From Actinomycetota bacterium (lineage in GTDB: Bacteria; Actinomycetota; Actinomycetes; Actinomycetales; Microbacteriaceae), in contig CANFSP010000005.1 in assembly GCA_947449765.1 (NCBI GenBank), positions 1 through 64,000 on the forward strand: a stretch of 64,000 bases of DNA, written 5' to 3'. Every line of letters begins with the position of its first letter. Positions within the stretch are counted from its first letter, which is position 1. Position numbers and translations under genes: made by a program. Below are positions 1-8,216 of the stretch, piece after piece. Below the pieces are notes generated by a model. The model worked only from the letters and a program-made list of their open reading frames with translations, was not told the origin of the DNA and did no database searches.

Positions 1-54
1 CCAGTGAGTCTGCGGGCGATTGGCAACCTGTAGAATTGGGATGCGCTTTTGCGC

Positions 55-127
<73 letters not shown>

Positions 128-128
128 C

Positions 129-168
129 ATATGAAAATGGCTCCCTCGTGAGGGGGCCATTTTCATAT
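129..168. terminator. Rho-independent terminator after tRNA-Lys
   Basis: A long inverted repeat (129-141 with 156-168) encloses a short loop, with A-rich 5' and T-rich 3' arms. It begins two bases after the tRNA. The symmetric A/T arms would let it work in both directions. Confidence 0.9.
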
Positions 169-189
169 TCACCCGCCGGGCGAGAACCG

Positions 190-258
190 GGTTCGATGGG
201 CCCACACCGCAAGGCAACGCATCGCGTTGCTGGTCGCGGTGGGGACCGACGGGGCCTA
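190..258. repeat. tRNA-Lys-derived repeat with T-loop hairpin insert, copy B
   Basis: This copy holds the T-arm 5' strand end and loop start (190-196), a 49-bp insert (197-245), and the tRNA 3' end (246-258). The insert has nested dyads: GCAACGC/GCGTTGC around ATC inside CACCGC/GCGGTG. It differs from the copy at 1997-2065 by one base in the insert. In the intact tRNA, two bases occupy the place of the insert. Confidence 0.85.
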
Positions 259-415
259 CCAAGTTGAAACCTCCGCCATCATTGGGATAGCGGTGGTCTC
301 TTCATTTCTGTTGACGTGTCGAGGGGGAGTCCGCCTACGCGGCATCGGGCAAGTTGAGCTGAGTCATCGTCGCCGGCCGGCACGCCACCGGCTAGTTGCG
401 GCTTGCGAATAGCGC

Positions 416-1021
416 CTACTTGAGAGCATCACTTCCGCCAAAGCGCGCAACTGCTTGCAGCCACTTCGTGCGCTGTTCTAGGGTGCTCTTGCGCACAGGT
501 GAGAAGCTCGTGGCACCGATGGTCTTGACGCCGCAGTACCAGAGAATGGGGTAGCGCAGAGAGTTCTCTGAGGGCTTGCGGTACCAGAATCGGTGGAACC
601 ACCCCGGTGCGTCCATTGTGTAGATCAGCCGCGCCGTTCGGCCTTTGAGGAGTTTGTCCCAACCCGAACCGTCACTCCGGTACTTGAAGGTGACGCCTGG
701 CAAGAAAGCTGAGTCAATGAAGTCCTTGAGCGCTGCGGGATAGGTGCCCCACCAGACCGGATGAACAAAGACGAGATGCTCTGCCCAGACGAGGTCCTCA
801 GTCATCTGCGCCAAAGCTGGACTCAGAGGAATCGTTGCATTGGCGTGGGCCAGCTCCTCGTCATGGAACTCAATGGGCGCCAATGGCCACGATGCTTGCG
901 CGAGGTCGATGACCCGGACTTCCGCCCCGGACTCCTTTGCGGCTGAGACATAACTCTCCGCCAGCCCATGACTAAGGCTGCCCGGACGAGGATGACCTAT
1001 TACTACCGTGATTCGCTTCAT
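416..1021 (-). CDS. NAD(P)H oxidoreductase, flavodoxin-like fold (KefF/MdaB type)
   Basis: This 201-residue protein fits the Flavodoxin_2 family, cytosolic FMN/FAD enzymes that reduce quinones or act as KefF-like ancillary oxidoreductases. The N-terminus has beta strand ITVVIGHPRPGS, whose loop binds the flavin phosphate. The segment FVHPVWWGTYPAALKDFID near residues 88-106 is the family's central motif. It is translationally coupled to the upstream MarR gene by an ATGA overlap (1018-1021), so the two form an operon, probably induced by an electrophile or quinone. The substrate is unknown. It lies inside the tRNA-Lys-flanked islet. Confidence 0.9.
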   Translation of the reverse strand: MKRITVVIGHPRPGSLSHGLAESYVSAAKESGAEVRVIDLAQASWPLAPIEFHDEELAHANATIPLSPALAQMTEDLVWAEHLVFVHPVWWGTYPAALKDFIDSAFLPGVTFKYRSDGSGWDKLLKGRTARLIYTMDAPGWFHRFWYRKPSENSLRYPILWYCGVKTIGATSFSPVRKSTLEQRTKWLQAVARFGGSDALK

Positions 1022-1455
1022 CTGATTTCCTCCGTTTTTGCATTTAGGTGTTGAAGAACTGTCAGTAGGTCTCTGTTGAGCTTGCGCAAGTCCAAAGCCG
1101 GCAAGCCTGTGAAAATCTCAATGAAACAGCGCTCTAGTTCGTCACCTGCGGCCATGGCGGATTTCTTGCCCTTGGCCGTTAGCTCAACCAGCACCTTTCG
1201 CGCATTCGAGGGATCGCCCTGGGTGCGAGTCAATCCGCGTTGAACAAACCAGTCGACCTTCTTGCTCACTGCCGCCACAGAGACATCGAGGGACTTAGCG
1301 ACTTCAGTGATACTGCTTCGCCCATTCAGCAATGTGACTAGGAACGTGAACTGACTGAAGGTCAAGTTGAACCGCTCTCGCAAGATTCCGTCTGCCTGAC
1401 GATTGAGTTCTCCGACCAACTGGTTCAAGGTGAAAGTGACTTTGGTTTCTAGCAC
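1018..1455 (-). CDS. MarR-family transcriptional regulator
   Basis: A 145-residue winged-helix protein. The recognition helix region (SSITEVAKSLDVSVAAVSKKVDWF, about residues 45-70) is followed by the wing and the LVELTAKGKK motif, as in MarR proteins. The start is GTG at 1453-1455. Two palindromic operator-like sites lie 9-43 bp upstream, so autorepression together with the coupled flavodoxin-fold reductase is likely. The family usually responds to phenolics, quinones or oxidants; the ligand here is unknown. Confidence 0.92.
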   Translation of the reverse strand: MLETKVTFTLNQLVGELNRQADGILRERFNLTFSQFTFLVTLLNGRSSITEVAKSLDVSVAAVSKKVDWFVQRGLTRTQGDPSNARKVLVELTAKGKKSAMAAGDELERCFIEIFTGLPALDLRKLNRDLLTVLQHLNAKTEEIR

Positions 1456-1463
1456 AAAATTAG

Positions 1464-1498
1464 TTAACTAGTTAATACCTTAGTTGTCAACTAGTTAA
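1464..1498. promoter_or_regulatory. Tandem MarR-type operators
   Basis: TTAACTAGTTAA at 1464-1475 is a perfect 12-bp palindrome. A second site centred on AACTAGTT (1489-1496) repeats the core with imperfect flanks. The centres are 23 bp apart, about two helical turns. Both sit immediately upstream of the marR GTG start, in the place expected for autoregulation. Confidence 0.75.
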
Positions 1499-1554
1499 GA
1501 CATTCCGAGCGGTGAGCCCTCTCACATTCAATCAATCTCCAGTGATGGAGTTGC

Positions 1555-1746
1555 TCAAACCGACGCCGTCGTACGTGCCGAGCTACCTTGCAGCGCGAGC
1601 CCCCGGCTTATCCTTTGATAGCGACAGCAGCAACCCCGAGGCCGCAGCTCGGATGACAGAGCGCATTGCCGCCTTGCCCAGAGCTTATAAACCTCGGGAG
1701 ACAAATTCGTCGACGGAATAGTTCTAGGGGAAACGACGTTTGGCAT
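1555..1746 (-). CDS. Unrecognised 63-residue ORF with strong Shine-Dalgarno
   Basis: The only coding hint in the 607-bp gap 1456-2062. An ATG at 1744-1746 is preceded by a purine-rich AGGAGGGGAGGAG at five bases spacing. The predicted peptide is basic, has three consecutive cysteines and resembles no family I know. The surrounding stretch (1750-1960) is AT-rich and holds nothing else recognisable. It may be a remnant or not expressed. Confidence 0.25.
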   Translation of the reverse strand: MPNVVSPRTIPSTNLSPEVYKLWARRQCALSSELRPRGCCCRYQRISRGLALQGSSARTTASV

Positions 1747-1977
1747 TTGAGCTCCTCCCCTCCTATTCCTATGCGCCTGGCAAATTGTCTGGCGACTGGA
1801 AACCACTTCAAGACATTCTTTGGAATAATCAAGAAATAGAGTCACCGCCAAGCCCCCGTATGTCGAGGAAGTAGGCGACAAAAAGGGAATACAAAAACTC
1901 AATAAATGTGGGAGGTCATCGGAGATTTCGGTTAATCTACTCGCATCGCAGGCGATTGCGGGGATTGACTGCCATTG

Positions 1978-2065
1978 TTCTAATCCGTGGGTCGTCGGTT
2001 CGATGGGCCCACACCGCAAGGCAACGCAACGCGTTGCTGGTCGCGGTGGGGACCGACGGGGCCTA
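1978..2065. repeat. Interrupted duplicate of the tRNA-Lys 3' half, copy C (att-like)
   Basis: From 1978 the sequence matches tRNA-Lys from the anticodon loop through the T-loop (one mismatch, C1980), up to 2003. A 49-bp dyad insert (2004-2052) follows, then the tRNA 3' end (2053-2065). A match starting in the anticodon loop is typical of attachment sites of tyrosine recombinases that target tRNA genes. The final CTA doubles as the reverse-complement stop codon of the neighbouring hydrolase. Confidence 0.85.
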
Positions 2066-2794
2066 GGCCCGCGCCCACTTGTCGATGATTCCCACGAACT
2101 CGTCGGTGTGCGACAGGAAAGGCGAGTGGTCTGAGGAAATCTCTGCGACCTCAACAACACTCGGGTGCTTCGACATCTTGCGTTGCAATGGTGTGCGGCA
2201 CGCCATGTCGTTCGTGGTGATCAGGTAGCGTCTCGTCACCTTGCGATTGTTATCAATCGATACGGGCATGACGAATCCGAGAATTGGTTGCGGACACAAA
2301 TCTTCTGCGGCTGCCCGGGCGACCGCTGGGTCACACTCACCGTAGAAGGCTTTGATCGCGTTCTCCACGGAAAGCGTTCCGATGGGTGGGTCACCCTCAA
2401 CTACGACATTCGCTTGAACCATATCGCCTTCGCCCTCGGGTTGCCCAGCGAGGTCAACAAGGCTCTGCCCATCGTCGGGCAGGAAGGCTGCCACATATAT
2501 GACCTGCTTCAGCTCGCCTCCGGACGCGAGAAAGTCGTCGGCAGCTTGAGTAACGACGATGCCGCTCATCGAGTGACCAACTAATACAGCAGGTTCGGGG
2601 TCCGATCGAAGTTGCTCGACGACTTTCGCCGCATAGAGCGGAACAGTCACCTGATTCTGTGGAGTTTTGTCGTCGCCGTGGCCAGGCAGATCGATCCCTT
2701 CAACTCGATGACCGAGTTTTTCCAGCCCCGCCTTTGCTGCATCCCAGCAGTGTTTATTGTGAAATGCACCGTGAACCAAAACAATACGCGCCAT
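2063..2794 (-). CDS. Alpha/beta hydrolase (esterase / hydroxynitrile-lyase-like clade)
   Basis: A 243-residue cytosolic alpha/beta-fold hydrolase. It shows the oxyanion-hole segment LVHGAF (residues 6-11), the nucleophile elbow GHSMSG with Ser75, and the catalytic His in SSDHSPFLSH near residue 223. The chain organisation matches small esterases of the salicylate-esterase/HNL group. Two close paralogues occur at 18567-19331 and 19336-20073. The stop codon lies within the tRNA-derived repeat. The substrate cannot be told from sequence. Confidence 0.88.
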   Translation of the reverse strand: MARIVLVHGAFHNKHCWDAAKAGLEKLGHRVEGIDLPGHGDDKTPQNQVTVPLYAAKVVEQLRSDPEPAVLVGHSMSGIVVTQAADDFLASGGELKQVIYVAAFLPDDGQSLVDLAGQPEGEGDMVQANVVVEGDPPIGTLSVENAIKAFYGECDPAVARAAAEDLCPQPILGFVMPVSIDNNRKVTRRYLITTNDMACRTPLQRKMSKHPSVVEVAEISSDHSPFLSHTDEFVGIIDKWARA

Positions 2795-2903
2795 GGGAAT
2801 CTCCTCGTTGATGAATCCGCTACTTAGACACCTAAAAATCTAAAATTACGTGTAAGCACTGTCTAGTCGCTCTTTACATTTTCAACAAGAGCCTCACCAC
2901 GAT

Positions 2904-3938
2904 TTAAGCGAGAGAATAATTCGTCACTAATTGGCCGGTTGGGTCGAGAAATTCAACATCCACAGACTCGGTCTTCACGGTAACCAATAGGAATCCGGAG
3001 CCACCTTTAAGTGTTCCCGTCGTGTAGCCGTAATTCTGGGCATCTTTATTCACCGCCGTTCCTGGGTGGCTCGGTTGAGGAAGTGTTTGGTAGGTGACGC
3101 CATCGAGAGACTGCTGGCAGTAAAGATGATCATGCCCCTTGAACACCGCAGTCACTCCTGTGTCGACAAGAAGCTGATGGATCGGCTTAGCCCAACCTGA
3201 GCGGTGCGTTTCGAAACCAGAGGTACCGTCGGGACTCATACCGCCCCACTCGTATAGGTTGGCCCACTCCACACCACCACGCCCTTGTGAGTCGCCGCCA
3301 ACCAGCTGGTGGGTGAAGAGAAACTTTCGTGATGCGGATGACGTTTCGAGTGTCTTGGTCAGCCAGTCGTACTGCTCGCGACCGAGAGTCCAATTCCACC
3401 CGTCCTTTCCCGGCTTGGTGGTCGTGTACGAGAAGGGATCGATAACAACACAGAGGGAGTCCGCATAGCTCAGGCTGTAGTAATTGAGTGGGAACGTCTC
3501 CTGCGGGAAGTACTCTAACCGCAATTCATGCGTGTTTAGAGGATCCCAACCAAGCTCTCCATCATGATTCCCCATGGCGAAGTGAAGTGGTAGGTCATCG
3601 CCGAGTTCGGCATAAAAACTCTTAAGAAGTTGATAGCGGGCCCGCATACTCTCATCGGTTGGGTCATGCAATTTGTCGATCATGAAGTCGTCACCCAGGT
3701 CTATGAGGAACTTGGGCTTGATTCGGCGAATGGACTGGAGTGTGGTTCGAAACAGCTCTGGGTCAGATTGCTCGTCGAGGTGCGGATCAGCCTGTATGGC
3801 AAACGAAAATACTCCGTCGTTTGATATCGGACTAGGCGACGCAATCAGGTTTCGATCGCGGGGGTCGCCTGTGCACGCAGCCAGAATGGTGGGCACACCT
3901 AAGACGCCCAAGAGAAAGTAGCGACGTGAGATGGTCAC
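2904..3938 (-). CDS. Tat-exported lipoprotein metallophosphoesterase
   Basis: A 344-residue calcineurin-like phosphoesterase. The N-terminus has SRRYFLLG, a twin-arginine signal, and a lipobox ending in Cys22, so it is probably exported folded and lipid-anchored. Metal-binding blocks are in order: ADPH (50-53), LGDD (81-84), MGNHDGE, FTHQ and FKGHDH. Its start overlaps the stop of the upstream metallophosphoesterase gene by 4 bp (3935-3938). It is the last of three overlapping genes and is shorter than its neighbour because it lacks the N-terminal purple-acid-phosphatase-like region. The substrate is unknown. Confidence 0.9.
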   Translation of the reverse strand: MTISRRYFLLGVLGVPTILAACTGDPRDRNLIASPSPISNDGVFSFAIQADPHLDEQSDPELFRTTLQSIRRIKPKFLIDLGDDFMIDKLHDPTDESMRARYQLLKSFYAELGDDLPLHFAMGNHDGELGWDPLNTHELRLEYFPQETFPLNYYSLSYADSLCVVIDPFSYTTTKPGKDGWNWTLGREQYDWLTKTLETSSASRKFLFTHQLVGGDSQGRGGVEWANLYEWGGMSPDGTSGFETHRSGWAKPIHQLLVDTGVTAVFKGHDHLYCQQSLDGVTYQTLPQPSHPGTAVNKDAQNYGYTTGTLKGGSGFLLVTVKTESVDVEFLDPTGQLVTNYSLA

Positions 3939-5422
3939 GATGGCAGCCGATACGACTGGATGACGTTGCCGGATTGAGGCCCACCGTTGGCGACATAGTC
4001 AACCACAACATCCTCGGGTGACACAGTCACTTTAAGGAAACCCGAATTCGGAAGAACGGTTCCAGAGGTGTAGGCGTCTGAGTTGAAGGCCGTAAATGTT
4101 GGGTCGGCGGGAAGCGGGACCGTCTGATAAGTCACTCCATCGGTGACCTGTCGAGCGTAGAGGTGGTCGTGTCCTTGAAAAAATATGCTGACGCCATATT
4201 TGACCATGAGTTGGTGAATCGGTTGAGCCCAGTCGGGTCGATGACTCGGGAACGCATACGTCCCATCTTTGTCGTTGCCGCCCCACTCATAGTCTCGAGC
4301 CATTTCAGTGCCACCTCGGCCCGTACCTAGTACGTGGTGTGAGAATACAAATTTGTGTTTGGCCGTTGAGTGAGAGAGTACGTCGGTCAGCCAGTCGTAC
4401 TGTTCTTTACCGAGGGTGTTATTCCATAAGTCCCGTTCTTTCTTTGAGCTCTTATCCCCCTTCATCCCAACTGTCGCGGAGTTGTCTGCGGCTGTCGGCG
4501 TGTGCCAATAGAAATCGACGACAGCAAATAGCGCCTCGCCCCATTCAAATGCGTAATAATCGCGGAGTAATCCAACGTTTTCGACATTTTGCGAATCACC
4601 ACTGTAAAAAGTTCCCGGTTCAGGCATGGGGTAAAACTTGTTGCGCGCGGTGCCAGCATAGACTGCGGGGTTCTCTCCCGTCCCATCGAGCAGGTACATA
4701 GCCGCCTGCTCGTGATTGCCGTTTACGGTGTAAATCGGAGTTGTGGCGCCGAGCGCATCGAGCCAAGCACGTTGCTGAAGGTAGATTGCATCGACCGTAG
4801 CTTGACTGACCGTTCCATCCTCGATGGTTTTTTCGATAGAGAAGTCATCGCCCATCATCACGTAAAAGTCGAGACCTGAAGCGGCCGCCGTCGTGAGGTT
4901 TTGCACATACAAATCAGCATTGAACATTTTCTCGGGACGCTCGGGATGAGAGTCCCCTTGGACCCCGAATGAGAAGGTACTTCCGAGCCCCCGTGCCGTG
5001 TGAAAGGACTGCGGTGGGCTTGCCAAAAACCCTTGATCATCTGAAGCTCGTGTGGCAACACGATAAAAGACCGCAGAATTCTCGGCCATCCCGTCAATCT
5101 GGATGGTCACAGGTTCACCGCCGTGAGAACGAATCGTTTCCGTTTGGTGGGTGAGCGTGTCTGAGTCAAGTCCAAATTGAACTAGGACGTCCATTCCGGG
5201 AGAGGCAAGCACATTTACAAGTGCGCCACTTTTAGTGGGAGATCCGAGGATAAAACTTCCCGGTCCACCGAGAGTCGCTGACTGCGTGCCAACGACTGGG
5301 GTCAGCGATTGGGTCGCCGAAGCTCGAACCGCCGGACTGGCACAGCCAGAAATGCCGAGAACAGCTAAACCGAGAAGGCCTGCGCCAAATTGTCGCCTGG
5401 TGATTTCCACGGAATTTGTCAT
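3935..5422 (-). CDS. Tat-exported metallophosphoesterase, purple-acid-phosphatase-like
   Basis: A 495-residue exported enzyme with a twin-arginine signal (ITRRQFGAG) and lipobox Cys27. After a fibronectin-like N-terminal domain (about 50-140) come the five calcineurin-type metal blocks: QGDSH, MGDDF, NGNHE, FSHHV and FQGHDH. It is paralogous to the next gene in the catalytic half. Both ends overlap neighbours by 4 bp, so the three-gene set is translationally coupled. A role in hydrolysing phosphoesters outside the membrane is inferred from fold and signal only. Confidence 0.9.
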   Translation of the reverse strand: MTNSVEITRRQFGAGLLGLAVLGISGCASPAVRASATQSLTPVVGTQSATLGGPGSFILGSPTKSGALVNVLASPGMDVLVQFGLDSDTLTHQTETIRSHGGEPVTIQIDGMAENSAVFYRVATRASDDQGFLASPPQSFHTARGLGSTFSFGVQGDSHPERPEKMFNADLYVQNLTTAAASGLDFYVMMGDDFSIEKTIEDGTVSQATVDAIYLQQRAWLDALGATTPIYTVNGNHEQAAMYLLDGTGENPAVYAGTARNKFYPMPEPGTFYSGDSQNVENVGLLRDYYAFEWGEALFAVVDFYWHTPTAADNSATVGMKGDKSSKKERDLWNNTLGKEQYDWLTDVLSHSTAKHKFVFSHHVLGTGRGGTEMARDYEWGGNDKDGTYAFPSHRPDWAQPIHQLMVKYGVSIFFQGHDHLYARQVTDGVTYQTVPLPADPTFTAFNSDAYTSGTVLPNSGFLKVTVSPEDVVVDYVANGGPQSGNVIQSYRLPS

Positions 5423-6801
5423 TTCTTAGCTGGCGGAGCAGGGTCGATGAGAAAATCTGGCGGTGCTGTGAATCTCCCCGCCTGTGAGGGTATGTCCCCG
5501 ACTCCAAACAAGAAGCTATTGTCGGGCAGTGTCGGCGTGGCAACCACCGTGGCAAAGCGGTAGTCGGATTCGGGCACAGTCGTCAAATCACGCAGAGCCA
5601 CCAACGTGGCGCGTTGACTGGGGGTGAGTGAGGCATTCACCTGCGCGAAGCGAGACGCATACATCGCAGAGAGAGAGCCATCGAGTGCGCCATAGTGTTC
5701 AATCAGGGCAGCAACCTTTGCGTGGTCAATAGTTCCACCGGACTGGGCTTTTCTTAACTCTTCCGACACCGCATACCTGGTTTTTGTGAGTTCGACGAGA
5801 TCGCCTCGCTGATCATCGATAATGCTCGTGATGAGCTGTCGTTGCGCAGGGTCAAGGATATTGAGGAATTCCTTACCCTTGTCCCCAGTCACCGTTGTGC
5901 TGATGAAGTAATTCGGATCACCCATGGCGGGATAATCCTTCATGAAGAATCCGCCGAAGTAAGTGCCGTGACGTTCCGGACAGTAATAGACGTCAGCGTT
6001 CAGACCTCCCTTGTACCAGCTGAAAAGCTCACTCGCATAGGTCATAACTGCCTGGTACTCGCTATTGGTCATGGATTTTTTGAGAGACTCATCCTCCGCG
6101 ATATCCGGCCACGTTGAGGAATCATTAAAAGCGAGCGCGTCGAATCGTGACTTTTGTTCCGACGTGAATGACGAAATAATTTTGCCGACTTGTTCCGCGC
6201 GACCCAAGGATAATTCAGCATCGATGCCATACATATTGCTCGTAAAGGAAGAGACGCGGTCGCTATTCAGTGCACTTCCAGTAGGTATTTTCCCTTCTAG
6301 GTTGGCGCGAAAAGCATTGATGAGCACGAGCCGGTTGTACGCAAAATCGCCGTACGCCTGAACCTGTTCCGTGGCTAGCTGGACTAGCTGAGACTTTTGC
6401 TCAGACGAAAGAATGGCCAAGGTATTTGTTGCGGCCTTAGTGAGGAAGGTCGTGTTGTGACCGAAGCCCGCTTTGTCGACGTCACGCATGTATTGAAAAC
6501 CGAAGAAGTCAGCTACCTTGCCAGGCGGAAAAAAGGTATCCGCCGTGGCGTTTCCGGTGATGAAGGCCAATCCATCGAAGGCAATCGTGGAGAGTTGAGC
6601 GTTGTCGCTCATCGCTTGAGCGAGCGTGTAGTTGGGATTGTCGCCGTAGACCAGCGATTCGTAATTAGCGACACTCGACGACGGGAGTGTTCCAGGATTT
6701 GGGGTCACTGGAGAAGAGCATCCCACGAGCAGAAGATTTGAGAGAACAGCCCCCGAGACAACGATGGGCCATATTTTTCGGCTATGCCTCAATGACGTCA
6801 T
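5419..6801 (-). CDS. Lipoprotein with Spy/CpxP-like LTxxQ repeats
   Basis: The 460-residue product begins with a Sec-type lipoprotein signal (lipobox LLVGC, Cys28). The mature part is mostly helical. Segments of the form L-[ST]-x-x-Q-[KR] recur at LSSEQKSQL, FTSEQKSRF, LDPAQRQLI and LTPSQRATL, each followed by a helix, as in periplasmic chaperones of the Spy/CpxP/ZraP group. Those proteins are normally about 140-170 residues, so this would be at least a two-fold tandem version. It is the first gene of a coupled operon with two metallophosphoesterases. I do not recognise the full-length family. Confidence 0.7.
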   Translation of the reverse strand: MTSLRHSRKIWPIVVSGAVLSNLLLVGCSSPVTPNPGTLPSSSVANYESLVYGDNPNYTLAQAMSDNAQLSTIAFDGLAFITGNATADTFFPPGKVADFFGFQYMRDVDKAGFGHNTTFLTKAATNTLAILSSEQKSQLVQLATEQVQAYGDFAYNRLVLINAFRANLEGKIPTGSALNSDRVSSFTSNMYGIDAELSLGRAEQVGKIISSFTSEQKSRFDALAFNDSSTWPDIAEDESLKKSMTNSEYQAVMTYASELFSWYKGGLNADVYYCPERHGTYFGGFFMKDYPAMGDPNYFISTTVTGDKGKEFLNILDPAQRQLITSIIDDQRGDLVELTKTRYAVSEELRKAQSGGTIDHAKVAALIEHYGALDGSLSAMYASRFAQVNASLTPSQRATLVALRDLTTVPESDYRFATVVATPTLPDNSFLFGVGDIPSQAGRFTAPPDFLIDPAPPAKK

Positions 6802-6905
6802 GACCCAAGACTAGAACTGCGTATCTATGTAAAGGCAGGCGTCCACATAAGAATATCCTGAGCATTTTTCGAGGCATTCACCCCGCCCTTGATGTCTCGG
6901 AGTAC

Positions 6906-8144
6906 CTAAATTCCGTAGAAAGACTTAGCCCCCGCAATGAGCGTGTCGAATTCTTGTTCGTTCGGGGTCTCACTTGTGCCGCCCTCAACGAACGTGCCGC
7001 CGACAACGCCAACGTCATTGACCCCCGTCCCGGGGAGGTGCTTGGGGAAGATGTAGAACGACCGTTTGACCTTCTGACCGGCCTGAGTTGTGCCCTCGCT
7101 AAAGTAAACGAGAATCATGGATTGCAGGTCTTCGGGCACCTGATCTTTGAGCATGATGAGGTGCCCCTGTACCGACACGACGTCGCCATCACCGTTGAGT
7201 GCTCCCGAACCGAGCCCGGCACTGTCAAAGACGAGCGCGCCCGGCAACTCCGCAAAGTCGACGACCTTGCGCTGTTCGAATGTCACGTGCGCATCGAGGT
7301 AGGCGCGGAGGGCATGCATCATGACGGCGGTATCCATGAAGATTCCGTCGTCATAGGCAACCATGGCTCGAGTGGTTCCGTTACCAAAGTCAAGCACGAC
7401 ATCTTTCGCCGGCTTCATCACCTGACCGACATAGGGTTCGAGTCCCGAATCTTCGCGGGTATCGAAATACGATGGCACGATCTTGGCTCCACCGGGAAAA
7501 TTGGGTTCGTCGCCCGCAGCGACGCGCGCGTAGAACTTATACGCATCGATTCCGATTTGATCGATGATCTTTTGAATCTCTGGGGCATTGTCCATCGAAA
7601 CCGGAGCCAGTAAACCTCCAGCGTTGTGTGAGGTGAGTTTCTCAAATTTGTCCGCGACAACAGTGACGTTGGTGTACCCGCGCTGCACCAATTCGTAGGC
7701 GGTGAATAGGCCAATGACTCCAGCGCCAACCACGTAAACCGGATCTGTTTTCGACACGGCCTTTCCTTGCTCGGTGGCTTCGGCGAGGTCGACAACGTAG
7801 CGTGCTGTCCCTGGCGCGAGAGTCCATCCGCTTCCACCGTGTCCGTAATTGTGGGCGATGAGCTGGTTGCCCACAACATCAACACTCATGTTGGGTGCAC
7901 CCTTGCGCATGGGTCGGTAGCAGAGCACCTTCTCACCCAAATAGGCGGTGTCGAGCCGGGGTGGAACGATCTTGCGGATTTCGGGTACACCGCTCGCGAG
8001 GCTCGACCCTCCGGCCGCGTTTGGCGCGCAGGCGGCGAGAGCAAGAACACTCGCCGTGCCCACGAAGCCCGCAATAACGGTTCGTCTCGTCAGTTGCCCC
8101 GATGCCGGCGCGGTCTCTTCTTCTCTCGACGAATTCGTGGACAT
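6906..8144 (-). CDS. Exported FAD oxidoreductase, circularly permuted D-amino-acid-oxidase-like
   Basis: A 412-residue protein with a Tat signal (LTRRTVIAG, residues 18-26) and lipobox Cys39. The segment normally at the C-terminus of D-amino-acid oxidases (GxRP-type substrate arginine, here Arg77-Pro78, and the HNYGHGG flavin motif at 98-104) lies at the N-terminus. The Rossmann GAGVIG (140-145) follows only afterwards. The protein ends with GGTFVEGG and a short helix, the point just before the GxRP segment in ordinary enzymes. No frameshift is visible. It probably oxidises an amine or amino acid outside the membrane, but activity is inferred. Confidence 0.85.
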   Translation of the reverse strand: MSTNSSREEETAPASGQLTRRTVIAGFVGTASVLALAACAPNAAGGSSLASGVPEIRKIVPPRLDTAYLGEKVLCYRPMRKGAPNMSVDVVGNQLIAHNYGHGGSGWTLAPGTARYVVDLAEATEQGKAVSKTDPVYVVGAGVIGLFTAYELVQRGYTNVTVVADKFEKLTSHNAGGLLAPVSMDNAPEIQKIIDQIGIDAYKFYARVAAGDEPNFPGGAKIVPSYFDTREDSGLEPYVGQVMKPAKDVVLDFGNGTTRAMVAYDDGIFMDTAVMMHALRAYLDAHVTFEQRKVVDFAELPGALVFDSAGLGSGALNGDGDVVSVQGHLIMLKDQVPEDLQSMILVYFSEGTTQAGQKVKRSFYIFPKHLPGTGVNDVGVVGGTFVEGGTSETPNEQEFDTLIAGAKSFYGI

Positions 8145-8216
8145 GGTGCGACCTTTCGCAAAGCATTAAACGATTTTCGTCAGACTATCACTGAGGCGGC
8201 ATGCGCGCCCTAGCGG

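Larger units (their letters stand above)
128..2065. mobile_element. Putative degenerate tRNA-Lys genomic islet
   Basis: The region lies between intact tRNA-Lys and a duplicate of its 3' half, the arrangement left by integration into a tRNA gene. It contains the MarR/reductase pair and about 500 bp of AT-rich sequence with no recognisable gene. No integrase, excisionase or replication gene is present, so if this was an integrative element only its ends and cargo remain. Confidence 0.5.

Noticed and set aside
227-412. 61-residue ORF beginning within the repeat
   Set aside because: It starts inside the hairpin insert, has no ribosome site and no recognisable sequence.
1747-2160. Upstream part of the 201-residue ORF through the islet end
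   Set aside because: It runs through the tRNA-derived repeat and the hydrolase 3' end; only the segment after the Shine-Dalgarno at about 1750 is worth mention.
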